A stretch of 64,000 nucleotides of DNA from a bacterium. Lineage in GTDB: Bacteria; Actinomycetota; Acidimicrobiia; Spongiisociales; Spongiisociaceae. Below are positions 34,754 to 44,908 of the stretch, in pieces (the first letter of the stretch is position 1; every line of letters begins with the position of its first letter). Both the position numbers and the translations under genes were made by a program. The stretch covers positions 29,839-93,838 of the forward strand of contig JAPPGV010000089.1 of the NCBI GenBank assembly GCA_028821235.1. The letters are read 5' to 3'. The notes beneath the pieces are model-generated. The model worked only from the letters and a program-made list of their open reading frames with translations, made no database searches and was not told the origin of the DNA.

Positions 34754-35665
34754 ATGCCCGACGAACTCGCCGGGGTCTTTCCCGTATTCCAGACCCCCTT
34801 CCTGGCCGACGACACGATCGATTGGAAAAGCCTCGAATACGAGATCCGCTGGATGCACGATCACGGCGTGGACGGCATCGTCATGGCCATGGTTTCCGAA
34901 ACACTGAGGCTATCCGGGAAGGAGCGGCGGGACCTCGCGGAGGCGGCGTGCGAGATCGGCTTGGCGTACGGGCCGGTCGTTGTCAGCGTGGGAGCGGAGA
35001 GCACCAAGGTGGCTGTCGACTACGCGCTCCATGCCGAGCGTTCCGGGGCTTCCGCCCTCATGGCGATACCACCCACGACCGTTCCGAGCCTGGAGGACGA
35101 ACTCGCCGCCTACTACCGCGCCCTGCTGGGGGCCACCGCAGCGCCGGTCGTGATCCAGGACGCCAGTGGTTACGTGGGCGCGCCGATGTCGATCGGCCTG
35201 CAGGCCGAACTGCTCGATGAATATCCGGGACGGGTGCTGTTCAAGCCGGAGGCTGTACCTATCGGGCCGCGGCTGACCGAACTGCGGGAGGCCACCGGGG
35301 GAGCGGCCCGCGTGTTCGAGGGCTCCGGAGGGATCGCACTGGTCGACAGCTACCGCCGGGGCGTCATTGGGACCATGCCGGGCGCCGAGGTCTGCTGGGC
35401 CCTGGTCGCCCTGTGGGATGCGCTCCGGCGCGGCGACCGGCAGCGGATCGACGCGATCAACGGACCGCTCACGGCCCTGATCTCCTTGCAGACCGGGCTC
35501 GACGGCTTCATCGCCGTGGAGAAGCACCTGCTGGTGCGGCAGGGTGTCTTCAGGAGTGCCCGGGTCCGCGGACCGGTGGGCTACCGGCTCGACCCGGAGA
35601 CCAGGCTAGAGGTGGACCGTCGCTTTGACCTGCTCCGCGAAGCGGTCGGCGGCCGCTCCCTGTAG
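34754..35665 (+). CDS. DapA/NanA-family aldolase (dihydrodipicolinate synthase-like)
   Basis: A 303-aa class I aldolase-fold protein. GVFPVFQTPF is the family start; the conserved Tyr lies in DASGYVGAP and the Schiff-base Lys in VLFKPEA. Relatives act as N-acetylneuraminate lyase, KDG aldolase or dehydratase, or dihydrodipicolinate synthase. Being in a catabolic series, an aldolase or dehydratase acting on a sugar acid or imino acid is more likely than lysine synthesis. ATG 34754 fits the family start; the open frame upstream lacks homologous character. Confidence 0.87.
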   Translation: MPDELAGVFPVFQTPFLADDTIDWKSLEYEIRWMHDHGVDGIVMAMVSETLRLSGKERRDLAEAACEIGLAYGPVVVSVGAESTKVAVDYALHAERSGASALMAIPPTTVPSLEDELAAYYRALLGATAAPVVIQDASGYVGAPMSIGLQAELLDEYPGRVLFKPEAVPIGPRLTELREATGGAARVFEGSGGIALVDSYRRGVIGTMPGAEVCWALVALWDALRRGDRQRIDAINGPLTALISLQTGLDGFIAVEKHLLVRQGVFRSARVRGPVGYRLDPETRLEVDRRFDLLREAVGGRSL

Positions 35666-35755
35666 ACGACGCTCCGATGGGTTCACTCCGGGTACCGACC
35701 GACCAGGCGGGTGCTCGTCACGGACACGACTCGCGATCGAAGCCGGAAGCAGCAA

Positions 35756-36868
35756 GTGCGGATACTTGACCTGGTGGTGGACATCGTCGAGTGGGACGTC
35801 GGAACTATCCCCGTAGTCGATGAACGTGGTTGCATCGGTGGCCGGCTCCGCTACGGGGTGATCCGCGTGCGGACCGACCCCGACCTCGACGCCACCGGGC
35901 TGATCGGCCCGCTCGACGGTGAACTCGTACCGTGCGTGGCGCAACTAACCGACGTGATCAAACCCCGGCTGGTCGGTCACCGGCTCGCCGAACCGGACCA
36001 GGTCTGGACCCGACTGGACCGATGGGCAGGGCACGGGTTCCCCCTCCATCCTGCGATGGCGGCCGTCGACATCGCCCTCTGGGATGCCCTTGCCAGAGCG
36101 AGGGGTCTGCCTCTCTACGCCCTGCTGGGAGGGCAGAGCCGGGAGATTCCCGCGGTGGCCACCTCTCCTCCCATGCACGCGCGACCGGAGTCAGTGGTCG
36201 AGCAGGTCATCGAGGCGACGGAGAGCGGCTTCAGGGCCTACAAGATCCATCCCGGCGGGGTGCCCGAATCCGACGCCATCCGGCTGGCCGGCATGGCGCG
36301 TGAGGCGGTCGGACCACCCGTCGCCCTGATGTTCGACCCCAACAATTCGTACGACCTCACCAAGGCTCTGGCCGTCGGCAGAGCGCTCGACGAGGCCGGA
36401 TTCGCGTGGTACGAGGACCCGGTGGCGCCGGACGACTGGAATAGCATCCTCCGGCTGGCCGAAGCGATCCGGACGCCGCTCGCGATGAGCGATGCGATCG
36501 GGTTCCTCTCCCATCAGGCCCGCCTCGCCCTACGGTTGGGAGCCCCCCAGATTGTCCGGGTCAGTGCCCGCAAACTGGGCATCACAGGGTTGAAGGCGCT
36601 CTGCGACGAGCTCACGGCGGCCGGAATGCCGTTCGAGATCGGGTTCGGGGGCAACCCGCTCGCCAATGCGGCCAACCTGCACGTCGCCTCCAGCGTTGCC
36701 GGACGTGCTTACTATGAACACATGCTCCCGGCCCGATACCACGAGACCGGCGCCGTATCGCCGGTCCGGGTGAGCAACGGCGCTGCCATCGCCTCGTCCA
36801 GGCCCGGGCTCGGTGTCGGACTGGACCCGGACCTCGTGGCCCGGCACACCGTCACGAGGCTCGGCTGA
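35756..36868 (+). CDS. Enolase superfamily (mandelate racemase/muconate lactonizing) enzyme
   Basis: About 370 aa with the capping domain then the TIM barrel. AYKIHPGG carries the K-x-H pair, MFDPNNSYD, WYEDPV and MSDAIG supply the three metal acids, and SARKLGITG the opposite-side Lys. Members abstract the alpha-proton of a carboxylate (dehydratases, racemases, cycloisomerases). GTG 35756 is preferred, with GGAAGC upstream; GTG 35711 is possible. Together with the Gfo/Idh and DapA-like genes it suggests a sugar-acid route of oxidation, dehydration and retro-aldol cleavage. Confidence 0.85.
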   Translation: MRILDLVVDIVEWDVGTIPVVDERGCIGGRLRYGVIRVRTDPDLDATGLIGPLDGELVPCVAQLTDVIKPRLVGHRLAEPDQVWTRLDRWAGHGFPLHPAMAAVDIALWDALARARGLPLYALLGGQSREIPAVATSPPMHARPESVVEQVIEATESGFRAYKIHPGGVPESDAIRLAGMAREAVGPPVALMFDPNNSYDLTKALAVGRALDEAGFAWYEDPVAPDDWNSILRLAEAIRTPLAMSDAIGFLSHQARLALRLGAPQIVRVSARKLGITGLKALCDELTAAGMPFEIGFGGNPLANAANLHVASSVAGRAYYEHMLPARYHETGAVSPVRVSNGAAIASSRPGLGVGLDPDLVARHTVTRLG

Positions 36869-36895
36869 GAGGGCTGGTCGAGAGGAGGTCACCGA

Positions 36896-37765
36896 ATGAG
36901 AGCCGGCGTGTTGATACCGCAGGGGTGGCTGGGGGAGTACTCGGGGTGGGCGACGCCGAGAGCCTTCCGGCGAGCCGTGGAGGTGGCGACCCGGGCCGAG
37001 GAACTGGGGTTCGAGTCGGTCTGGGTCAACGACCATCTAACGCCCGAGGAACCCATCCGCCAAGCCCCGCTCCTCGAGTCCTTCGTACTGCTCGCCGGTG
37101 TGGCATCCGCCACGAGGACAATCCGGATGGGCCATCTGGTCCTCTGCGCCGGGTATCGCAATCCGGGCATGATGCTGAAGATGATCACCACCCTGGATGC
37201 CGCCAGCGGTGGCCGGGTGGACCTCGGGCTCGGCGCCGGTTGGAAACGCGACGACTGGGTCGAGTACGGCTACGGGGATCGGGACGTCGGGTCCCGCCTG
37301 CGGATTCTCGAGGATCATCTGGAGATGGCGGTGACGCTACGCGGGCCTCGGACCTGCGAGGAGTCCCTCGCCGCCTCTATTCGATCCAATCCGGCTCCGG
37401 TCCAGGAGGCGATGCCGATCATCGTGGGGGGCAACGGAACCGAGGTCACCTGGAGGCTGGCGGCCCGGTACGCCGACGAACTGAACGTCGACGGGCTGCT
37501 TCCCCATGAGCTGGAGCCCTTGCTCCCGGTGCTCAGATCGAGATGCGAGGAGGTCGGGCGTGACCCTGACACCCTGCGAGTCTCGGCTCATTACTGGTAC
37601 GGAAACGCCGCACCGCCGGGTCCGGAGCGTGTCGAGCATCTGGCCGCGTACCGGGCCTTGGGCGTCCACCGAGTGATGGCCCTCCCGCTCGGCGCGGCGG
37701 TCGGCGACGAGCCTCTGGAGGCTTTCGCGGACGACGCACTGTCAGCGGGCGTCGAGTTGGGCTGA
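36896..37765 (+). CDS. LLM-class flavin/F420-dependent oxidoreductase
   Basis: A 289-aa luciferase-like monooxygenase fold protein: EELGFESVWVNDHL, RTIRMGHLVLCAGYRNPGMMLKM and SGGRVDLGLGAGWKRDDWVEYG are conserved LLM strands. Many actinobacterial members use F420 rather than FMN; which is used here cannot be told. GAGGAGG precedes the ATG. It closes the plus-strand series and converges on the amidase gene 21 nt away. Confidence 0.85.
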   Translation: MRAGVLIPQGWLGEYSGWATPRAFRRAVEVATRAEELGFESVWVNDHLTPEEPIRQAPLLESFVLLAGVASATRTIRMGHLVLCAGYRNPGMMLKMITTLDAASGGRVDLGLGAGWKRDDWVEYGYGDRDVGSRLRILEDHLEMAVTLRGPRTCEESLAASIRSNPAPVQEAMPIIVGGNGTEVTWRLAARYADELNVDGLLPHELEPLLPVLRSRCEEVGRDPDTLRVSAHYWYGNAAPPGPERVEHLAAYRALGVHRVMALPLGAAVGDEPLEAFADDALSAGVELG

Positions 37766-37786
37766 GGACACCGCCACCGGCTCAGG

Positions 37787-38692
37787 CTAAGCGGGAACGA
37801 TCCCCAGTGATCGCGGCATCTCGAGCCGCAGGGTCAACTCCATGGCCCCGAACGCCTGGCCGATCCGGAGGTCTCCAGCCACCGAGATGAGGGCGATGGC
37901 ATCCCCCGGCTCCAATCCCAGCTGCGTCTCGAGTATCTGGAACATCGCCTCGACCGCTTCCTCGCGGGCGCGCTCGAACTCGAGATGCGCGGTCATCACC
38001 ATCACGGCGTCCTCGGTGACGGCCCAGGGCCATCGGAGCCGAGCCCCTTTCCAGAGGTCCACCTTGACGGTGACCTCAGCCGGGGTCTCCACGGCGACGC
38101 CGGACAACTCCCCGTCGCCCTGGGTGGCGTGGACGTCGCCCACATAGAGCAGCCCACCCTCCGAGAAGACCGGAAGCATGACGGTGGTTCCCTCGGCAAT
38201 CACCGGGTGGTCGAGATTGCCACCGTGCCGTCCGGGAATGCCGGCCTGGGGTGCGTCACCCGGGACGGCGGTGCCGATGCACCCGACCATCGGGTTCACC
38301 GGTAGGAGCACGCCTTCCGAATACCGGATGAGACCATCCTCGATCGGGCACACCCGGCCGACCGGACTGGGAACCCGACCCTCGGGGAACGGTCCGACAT
38401 GGGCATGGCCACCGCACCACCCGGGGGAGAGCAACTCGATACGATCGATACGGATCACGAGGGCGTCGCCCGGCTCGGCTCCCCGCACTGCAAGCGGCCC
38501 GGTCAGCGGATTGCCGCGGCCGGGAGTCGGCAGGGGTAGCTTGAAGGGGACGCTCGGAGGGCGGTCGAGCAGTGCGCCTGCCCTGGCGTCCCAGGTCTCG
38601 AAGACCACCGTCTCGCCGGGCGCGACATCCAGCCGCGGGGGATCGGCGACCTCGTAGTAGTAAGAGACGATGTCGCGGGTGATGTGCCGCAT
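37787..38692 (-). CDS. Acetamidase/formamidase family protein
   Basis: A 301-aa FmdA/AmdA-fold amidase. The order VETWDARAGAL-like entry (VFETWDARAG), NPLTGPLAVRGAEPGDALVIRI, HAHVGPFPEG, NPMVGCIGTA, HGGNLDHPV and GDVHATQGDGELSG matches the family, whose members hydrolyse short amides such as formamide and acetamide to ammonia and the acid. It starts 8 nt behind the potA-like gene, so it is the last gene of the importer operon and probably acts on an imported or derived amide. Confidence 0.9.
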   Translation of the reverse strand: MRHITRDIVSYYYEVADPPRLDVAPGETVVFETWDARAGALLDRPPSVPFKLPLPTPGRGNPLTGPLAVRGAEPGDALVIRIDRIELLSPGWCGGHAHVGPFPEGRVPSPVGRVCPIEDGLIRYSEGVLLPVNPMVGCIGTAVPGDAPQAGIPGRHGGNLDHPVIAEGTTVMLPVFSEGGLLYVGDVHATQGDGELSGVAVETPAEVTVKVDLWKGARLRWPWAVTEDAVMVMTAHLEFERAREEAVEAMFQILETQLGLEPGDAIALISVAGDLRIGQAFGAMELTLRLEMPRSLGIVPA

Positions 38693-38700
38693 GGATCCTG

Positions 38701-39839
<1,139 letters not shown>

Positions 39840-39843
<4 letters not shown>

Positions 39844-40652
39844 CGTTCGCCAATCGTGGTTCTGCTAGCGGCCATGAAAGCCAGACTCGTAGTGAGTATC
39901 AGCATGACTGTACCTATGGCGTTGAGCGTCGGGTCGATGCCCTTCAGCACCCTCCCGTACATCACGAGCGGCAACGTCTTGTCCTGCCCGGCTGTGAAGA
40001 AGGCGATCACGAAGTCATCCACCGAGATCGCTGCCGCCAGGAGCATGGCGCCTATCACGGCCGGCAGGATCAGGGGGAGCGTGACGGTCCGGAACGCGTA
40101 CCAGCGTGTCGCCCCGAGGTCGTGAGCCGCCTCCAGGAGTCCGAAGCGGAAGCGTTCCAGTGAGGCGCCGATGATCAGGAACACGAACGGCAGCGCGATG
40201 AGAGCGTGGCCGAGGTTGGCGCTCCAGATCGAACGTCCCACGCCGATCTGCCGGTAGAAGACCGCCAGGCCGATGGCGTAGAGCAGTCCCGGGATGGCGA
40301 GCGGGCCCAGGGCCGTGGTCAGGAACACCGTCCTCCAGCGGGCCGCCACCTTCAGTATCCCCAGGGCGGCGAGCAGGCCGAGGACTCCCGTGATGCCGGC
40401 GGTCACCACCGCCGCCTGGATGCTGCGCCGGAAAGCCCTGAGTACCAGCGTGTCGGTGAATATCTCCTGGTACCAGCGGATCGAGACCCCCGCGAACGGG
40501 AAGCTGAGGCGGGGAGAGGAGTTGAAGGAGAACGCCACCATCACCACCAGCGGAGCGAACAGGAAGACGAACACCAGCACCATGAAGACGGCCGATCCCA
40601 GAGGGCGCCGCCGCAGGCGCACCAGCGTCCGGCGCCAATCCGGCCCGGTCAT
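39840..40652 (-). CDS. Spermidine/putrescine-type ABC permease (PotC-like)
   Basis: A 270-aa permease with six hydrophobic segments, SFNSSPRLSFPFAGVSIRWY in the N-terminal periplasmic loop as in PotC, and the EAA loop EAAHDLGATRWYAFRTVTLPLI. ATG 40652 overlaps the PotB-like stop; the frame upstream of it shadows that gene. Confidence 0.92.
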
Positions 40653-41575
40653 CGCGTGAGCCGCTTCATCAGCGAGATGATGATGTAGGCGAACACGCCC
40701 ATCGCCACCATCAAGGTCATGGCCAGGGCCGCCCCCTGCGGCCATTCGAGGCTCTGGCCGAAGTAGAACTCGATCCGGTTGCCTATCAGCAGGTCCTTGG
40801 TTCCGCCGAGAAGCCGCGGGGTCACCCATTCACCCAGCGTTGCTATGAACACGAACGCCGTGGCCGCCCGCACGCCCCGCATCGACAGCGGCAGGACGAT
40901 CTGGCGAGCGGCCCGGATTCTCGAGGCTCCCAGGTCCCGAGCCGCCTCGATCACGTGAGGGGAGACGTTCTGCATCGCCGCATAGATCGGGAGCACACCC
41001 AGCGGAATCAGGAAGTTCACGAGCGAGGCACCCACCGCGAACATGCTGTTCAGCAGGTAGCGGATGGGCTCTTCGATGATGCCCATCCCCATGAGGGTCT
41101 GGTTGATGACCCCCTGGCGGCCCAGGATGCTCCGCCATGCGTAGATGCGGACGATGTAGCCCCCGAAGAGGCTGACCAGGATCAGGAAGTAGAGAAGCTG
41201 TCGCTTCGCCCGGAAGACGAAGTTGAGGACGTAGGCACACGGGAAGCTGACGAGGAGGACGATGACCGTCAGGATGCCCGCCACCTGGATCGTCCGCAGT
41301 CCGAGCCGGGCGTGGATGGAGGTTGTCAGGACCTCCGCGTAGTTCGACAGCACGAACGCCGGCACGGGATCGAAGTCGACCAGCCGGAAGAAGCTCATGG
41401 CCGCCAGGCCGGCCAGGGGGACGAGGAACAGCAGCGTGAAGTACGCCGACCCCGGCAACAGCTGCAACCAGGCGGCTACCTTCCGGCGGCGATCGATCGC
41501 GACGAGGACCTCGCCGGATGTTCCCCGTCGGGAACGCTTCCTGCGAGGTCCTCGCCTCGAGAGGCTCTCCGTCAT
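40649..41575 (-). CDS. Spermidine/putrescine-type ABC permease (PotB-like)
   Basis: A 308-aa permease with an Arg/Lys-rich cytosolic N-terminus before the first helix (LPGSAYFTLLFLVPLAG), and the EAA loop EAARDLGASRIRAARQIVLPLSM. It lies 35 nt after the binding-protein stop. Confidence 0.92.
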   Translation of the reverse strand: MTESLSRRGPRRKRSRRGTSGEVLVAIDRRRKVAAWLQLLPGSAYFTLLFLVPLAGLAAMSFFRLVDFDPVPAFVLSNYAEVLTTSIHARLGLRTIQVAGILTVIVLLVSFPCAYVLNFVFRAKRQLLYFLILVSLFGGYIVRIYAWRSILGRQGVINQTLMGMGIIEEPIRYLLNSMFAVGASLVNFLIPLGVLPIYAAMQNVSPHVIEAARDLGASRIRAARQIVLPLSMRGVRAATAFVFIATLGEWVTPRLLGGTKDLLIGNRIEFYFGQSLEWPQGAALAMTLMVAMGVFAYIIISLMKRLTR

Positions 41576-41610
41576 CCTTTGCCGCTGGGTGATGCCGTCA
41601 GGCGCCGACC

Positions 41611-42807
41611 CTATGCCTCGGCCTTGATCTCCTCCCAGGCGTCAAGCCAGTCGGAGATTGTGGTGATTCCCTCGGGCGCCTCGTCATCCTCCGGTGGCTG
41701 GGCATTGCGGAAGGAGACGGCCGAAGTGTCGGTACGGACCAGGTCGTAGTCATAGATCTGAGCGCCCGGTCCGGCGATCTCCGCCGAGTTGGAGTTGACC
41801 ACGCCGGACACCAGGTTCTCGCCCACTTGGGCGTTGATGTCGTCCGAGATCATCAGGTCGATGTACTCGTAGGCGCAGTCCACGTCGTCGGCCGTGACCG
41901 GGATGGCGAGTCCGTCCCACCAGCCGCCGCCGCCCGACTCCTCGAAGAAGGCGAAGTCCAGGGTCTCGCCCTGCTCCTCTGCCCAGGTGAGCATGGCCTC
42001 CCAGCCGTTGACGTTCAGGTCCGAGTCACCCGCCACCATGATGTCGGTCGCGTCCCGGTAGCCGTTTGCGAAAGCCGATGCGTTGCGGAGGATCTGCAGT
42101 GCCTGTTCCTTCACCACCTCGAGTTGATCGGCGTCTATGTTGGTGCGGTCACCCACACCGTCATCGAACCCGTTCGCTACCGCCAGCATCGAGAAGACGA
42201 GCGTCGGCGAGTCGAAGATCGTGAAACGGCCCTCCCACTCCGGCTCCATGAGCTCGGTAATCGACTGCGGGGGGTTGGCTACCCGTCCGGGATGGTAAAT
42301 GTAGGGCCCGTCACCCCAGGCGATCGGCACGCCATAGACCTGCCCGTCGGCGCCCCGCAGCGAGGAGTTCTCCCTGAGCCCCGGGAACATCTTGTCCCAG
42401 TTCTCCAGCCTGGACGTGTCGAGCGGCTGGAAGAGGCCTGCCTCGATGTGCCGGGGACCGACGTGGTAGGCGATCGTGGCCAGGTCGTAGACGTCACCGA
42501 CCTTGATGGCCGCGACGAACTGGGGCCAGCTACCAGGCCAGTTGGTTTCCAGAGCGACGCCGTTCTCGTCGCGCCAGGCCTGCAGTTCGGTTTCTCCGGC
42601 TTCTCCGTCGAGACCGATGAAGCTAAGGGTTGCACCCTCACAAGCACTCATGGCCTCGGCCATTGCTTCCGTGGTCGTGGGTGCCGCTGTCGTGGGCGCG
42701 GCCGTAGTGGCAGCCGCGGTCGTCGCTGCAGGCTCGTCCTCGCCGCAGGCCGCTACCACGAGAGCGAGCGCTGCGAGCGTGACCAAAACGCGTCCTCGAA
42801 TACTCAT
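41611..42807 (-). CDS. Spermidine/putrescine-type substrate-binding lipoprotein (PotD-like)
   Basis: A 398-aa family 1 (PotD-type) binding protein. The signal peptide ends in VVAAC with Cys21 as lipidation site and leads into a Thr/Ala-rich linker. The mature region shows the PotD order: NWPGSWPQFVAAIKVGDVYDLATIAYH, PIAWGDGPYIYHPGRV, and the late AYEYIDLMISDDINAQVGEN. ATG 42807 follows GGAGGAGG. It heads the importer operon; a candidate promoter and a three-half-site operator lie directly upstream. Confidence 0.9.
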   Translation of the reverse strand: MSIRGRVLVTLAALALVVAACGEDEPAATTAAATTAAPTTAAPTTTEAMAEAMSACEGATLSFIGLDGEAGETELQAWRDENGVALETNWPGSWPQFVAAIKVGDVYDLATIAYHVGPRHIEAGLFQPLDTSRLENWDKMFPGLRENSSLRGADGQVYGVPIAWGDGPYIYHPGRVANPPQSITELMEPEWEGRFTIFDSPTLVFSMLAVANGFDDGVGDRTNIDADQLEVVKEQALQILRNASAFANGYRDATDIMVAGDSDLNVNGWEAMLTWAEEQGETLDFAFFEESGGGGWWDGLAIPVTADDVDCAYEYIDLMISDDINAQVGENLVSGVVNSNSAEIAGPGAQIYDYDLVRTDTSAVSFRNAQPPEDDEAPEGITTISDWLDAWEEIKAEA

Positions 42808-42852
42808 CGAGTCCTCCTCCGTGAAGGTCTTCGCCTCCACATGGTCAATTTC

Positions 42853-42878
42853 GTTGCGTTCTACGCAACGGTCTTGCG
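42853..42878. promoter_or_regulatory. Composite operator GTTGCG-N5-CGCAAC-N3-CTTGCG before potD/iclR
   Basis: GTTGCG (42853-42858) and CGCAAC (42864-42869) form a palindrome that extends one more base on each side (42852-42870), and a third, direct half-site CTTGCG lies at 42873-42878. The same three-part layout with the same spacers recurs at 50082-50107. It lies between the potD-like gene and the divergent IclR-family gene, just downstream of the candidate potD promoter, so the IclR protein repressing its own locus and the importer is the simplest reading. Confidence 0.75.
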
Positions 42879-42884
42879 CTGATG

Positions 42885-42914
42885 ATTCTGGTGCCCCCCT
42901 CTCGAAGGTGTCAA
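42885..42914 (-). promoter_or_regulatory. Candidate sigma-70 promoter of the potD-like operon
   Basis: On the minus strand TTGACA (42914-42909) is a consensus -35; after 18 nt CAGAAT (42890-42885) can serve as -10. The operator's third half-site begins 6 nt further downstream, so a bound regulator would cover the start of transcription. Confidence 0.55.
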
Positions 42915-42997
42915 GTGGTTATGCGAGGCTGCCGCGGCGAGGTTTTCCTAGGCGATTCCATCGGTTACTGTTCTTGACTCTTCGCCGGGGAGGAACA

Positions 42998-43780
42998 GTG
43001 GCACTGATGGAGACGGTGGCCCGTGCTGTCCGCACGGTCGAGTTCGTGGCCCGGGAGGGCACGGTGAGGCTCGACGACGTGGCATCGGAGATCGGGGTCC
43101 ACAAGTCCAACGCCCTGCGCCTGCTGAACACCCTGTGCGAGCTTGACTGGATCGTGCTCGACGATCGGCGGTCTTACGCGGTCAGCCCCCATCTCGTCGC
43201 CCTCGGGCAGGCGGCTGCCTCAGGCACGTCGTTCCGGCAGGCCCTCCAGCTCGCCGAGACCCTCCGTGACGTGTCGGGGGAGACGGTGCATGTCGCAGTA
43301 CCACATCGCCGGCGAATGCTCATCGTCGGACGGGTGGACAGCCGCGATCCGCTGCGCGTCTCCTGCCAACTGGGGAGCCGGGATGCGATGCATACCTCGG
43401 CGCTCGGTAAGGCCTACCTGGCGGTCCTCACGGAACCGGAGGCAGTATCCCTGATCGCCGACCTCGATCTGGCGGGACTGACGCCGTTCTCCATCACGTC
43501 CCGCAACACTCTCAAGGCCGAGGTGCTCCGTACCCGTGACCGCGGTTACAGCCTTGACTTCGAGGAAGGCCGCCTGGGTGTCTGCTGCATGGGTTTCGCC
43601 CTCCGCCTCGGGAGCAACCTGGACCCGGTAGCCATCTCCATCACCGGGCCGTCCGATCGCTGGAACAAGGACAGGATGAGAGAATTGGCGCCACGACTGG
43701 TAGAGCATGTTCGGGCGTTCAAAGCCGTGTCTCTCGCCGGGAGCGCCACGGGTCAAACCGCGCCTTCCACGATCCGGTAA
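42998..43780 (+). CDS. IclR family transcriptional regulator
   Basis: A 260-aa regulator. Residues 1-65 are the winged helix-turn-helix (EGTVRLDDVASEIGVHKSNALRLLNTL), followed by the IclR effector domain with MHTSALGKAYLA and SLDFEEGRLGVCCMGFAL, the ligand pocket region. GTG 42998 sits 4 nt behind GGAGG; ATG 43007 at 13 nt is the alternative. It is divergent from the potD-like operon, and its 3' end overlaps the convergent enolase-superfamily gene by 28 nt. It is the obvious candidate to bind the operators at 42853 and 50082. Confidence 0.9.
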   Translation: MALMETVARAVRTVEFVAREGTVRLDDVASEIGVHKSNALRLLNTLCELDWIVLDDRRSYAVSPHLVALGQAAASGTSFRQALQLAETLRDVSGETVHVAVPHRRRMLIVGRVDSRDPLRVSCQLGSRDAMHTSALGKAYLAVLTEPEAVSLIADLDLAGLTPFSITSRNTLKAEVLRTRDRGYSLDFEEGRLGVCCMGFALRLGSNLDPVAISITGPSDRWNKDRMRELAPRLVEHVRAFKAVSLAGSATGQTAPSTIR

Positions 43781-44877
43781 GCGTCCAGAGACCCACGGTC
43801 GAGCCGTACCCCGAGGCCGGCGCCTGTAGGGACCGTGGCTGATCGCCACCCCACGAAGCGGGCGTTCTCGACCATCGTCGCCTCGAAGTAGAGCGGTCCG
43901 ATCAGGTCGCTCGGTACCCTCCGGCTCAGGTCCTTCGTGGCCGCCGCCGTGTGCGCCATCGCCGCCGCGCCTATTCCGAGTTCGAGGTTGGATCCAAAGG
44001 ACACGGACAGCCCGAGGGTACGGGCCAGATGAGCCATCCGGATCGTCCGCCTCAGTCCTCCGCACTTGCCCGGATACAGGTTGACGGTATCGAAGGAGCG
44101 GTGCCGGGCCGCCTCGACCACATCGGTGGCGGTCCAGATCGACTCGTCGCCGATCACCGCCATCGGTGTTGACCGGAGGAGCGCAGCGGACGATGCGGCG
44201 GACTTCCTCGGTAGCGGCTGCTCGACCGCGACTACGCCGAGCGCGGCCAGCCGCTCGAACGCGGTTGCCGCCTCCTCCGACGTCCATCCCTCGTTGGCGT
44301 CCACGGTGATCCGGATGTCCGGTCCGGCAACGCTCCGGACCGCCGCCACCCGGGCGAGGTCCTCCTCCAGCCCCAGCCCTACCTTGACTTTCAGGGTGGT
44401 GGCTCCCAGGCCTGCGGCGTCGGCGGCCATCGCCCGCACGGTCTCCACGTCCCGCGCCGGGAGCACCAGCTTGGTAGTGACTCGTGTGCGGTAGGTGCCC
44501 CCCAGGAAGGCATGGGCCGCTACTCCGAACTGCCGTCCGGCCACGTCCAGGCAGGCCATCTCGACAGCCGCCCGGAGGAACGGCCGGTTGCTGACCACCC
44601 GGTCGATCCGGGCGGATACGTCGGCCCACTGGAGTGGATCGGCACCTATGAGGGCGTCTCCCAGAGGACCTCTCAGCAACCTGGACGTCTCCAACGCCTC
44701 CTCCCCGTTCCATAGCGGGTCACAGGTGATCTCGCCGAGTCCCACCCTTCCCGGGCCGCACTCGACCTCCAGAACGACGTAGCGGCTAGCCGCGACCGAC
44801 CCGTGCGCGGTCTTGGGCAGGAAGCGGGCCAGCCGGGGAACCTCGACCGGGGTGGCGGTAATCCCGGTTATTTGCAC
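43753..44877 (-). CDS. Enolase superfamily enzyme, muconate cycloisomerase/dipeptide epimerase-like (MR1)
   Basis: A 374-aa enzyme of the MLE subgroup. K163 and K165 (LKVKVG) are one side of the active site, K271 (NLYPGKCGG) the other; D193, E219 and D244 bind the metal. A full Lys pair allows 1,1-proton transfer, so N-acylamino acid racemase or dipeptide epimerase activity is plausible next to M20 and creatininase genes. The GTG start lies 31 nt after the paralog MR2. It overlaps the convergent IclR gene at its 3' end. Confidence 0.88.
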   Translation of the reverse strand: MQITGITATPVEVPRLARFLPKTAHGSVAASRYVVLEVECGPGRVGLGEITCDPLWNGEEALETSRLLRGPLGDALIGADPLQWADVSARIDRVVSNRPFLRAAVEMACLDVAGRQFGVAAHAFLGGTYRTRVTTKLVLPARDVETVRAMAADAAGLGATTLKVKVGLGLEEDLARVAAVRSVAGPDIRITVDANEGWTSEEAATAFERLAALGVVAVEQPLPRKSAASSAALLRSTPMAVIGDESIWTATDVVEAARHRSFDTVNLYPGKCGGLRRTIRMAHLARTLGLSVSFGSNLELGIGAAAMAHTAAATKDLSRRVPSDLIGPLYFEATMVENARFVGWRSATVPTGAGLGVRLDRGSLDAYRIVEGAV

Positions 44878-44908
44878 GACACCGTCCGTCCGACCTGTGC
44901 CGGCCGGT

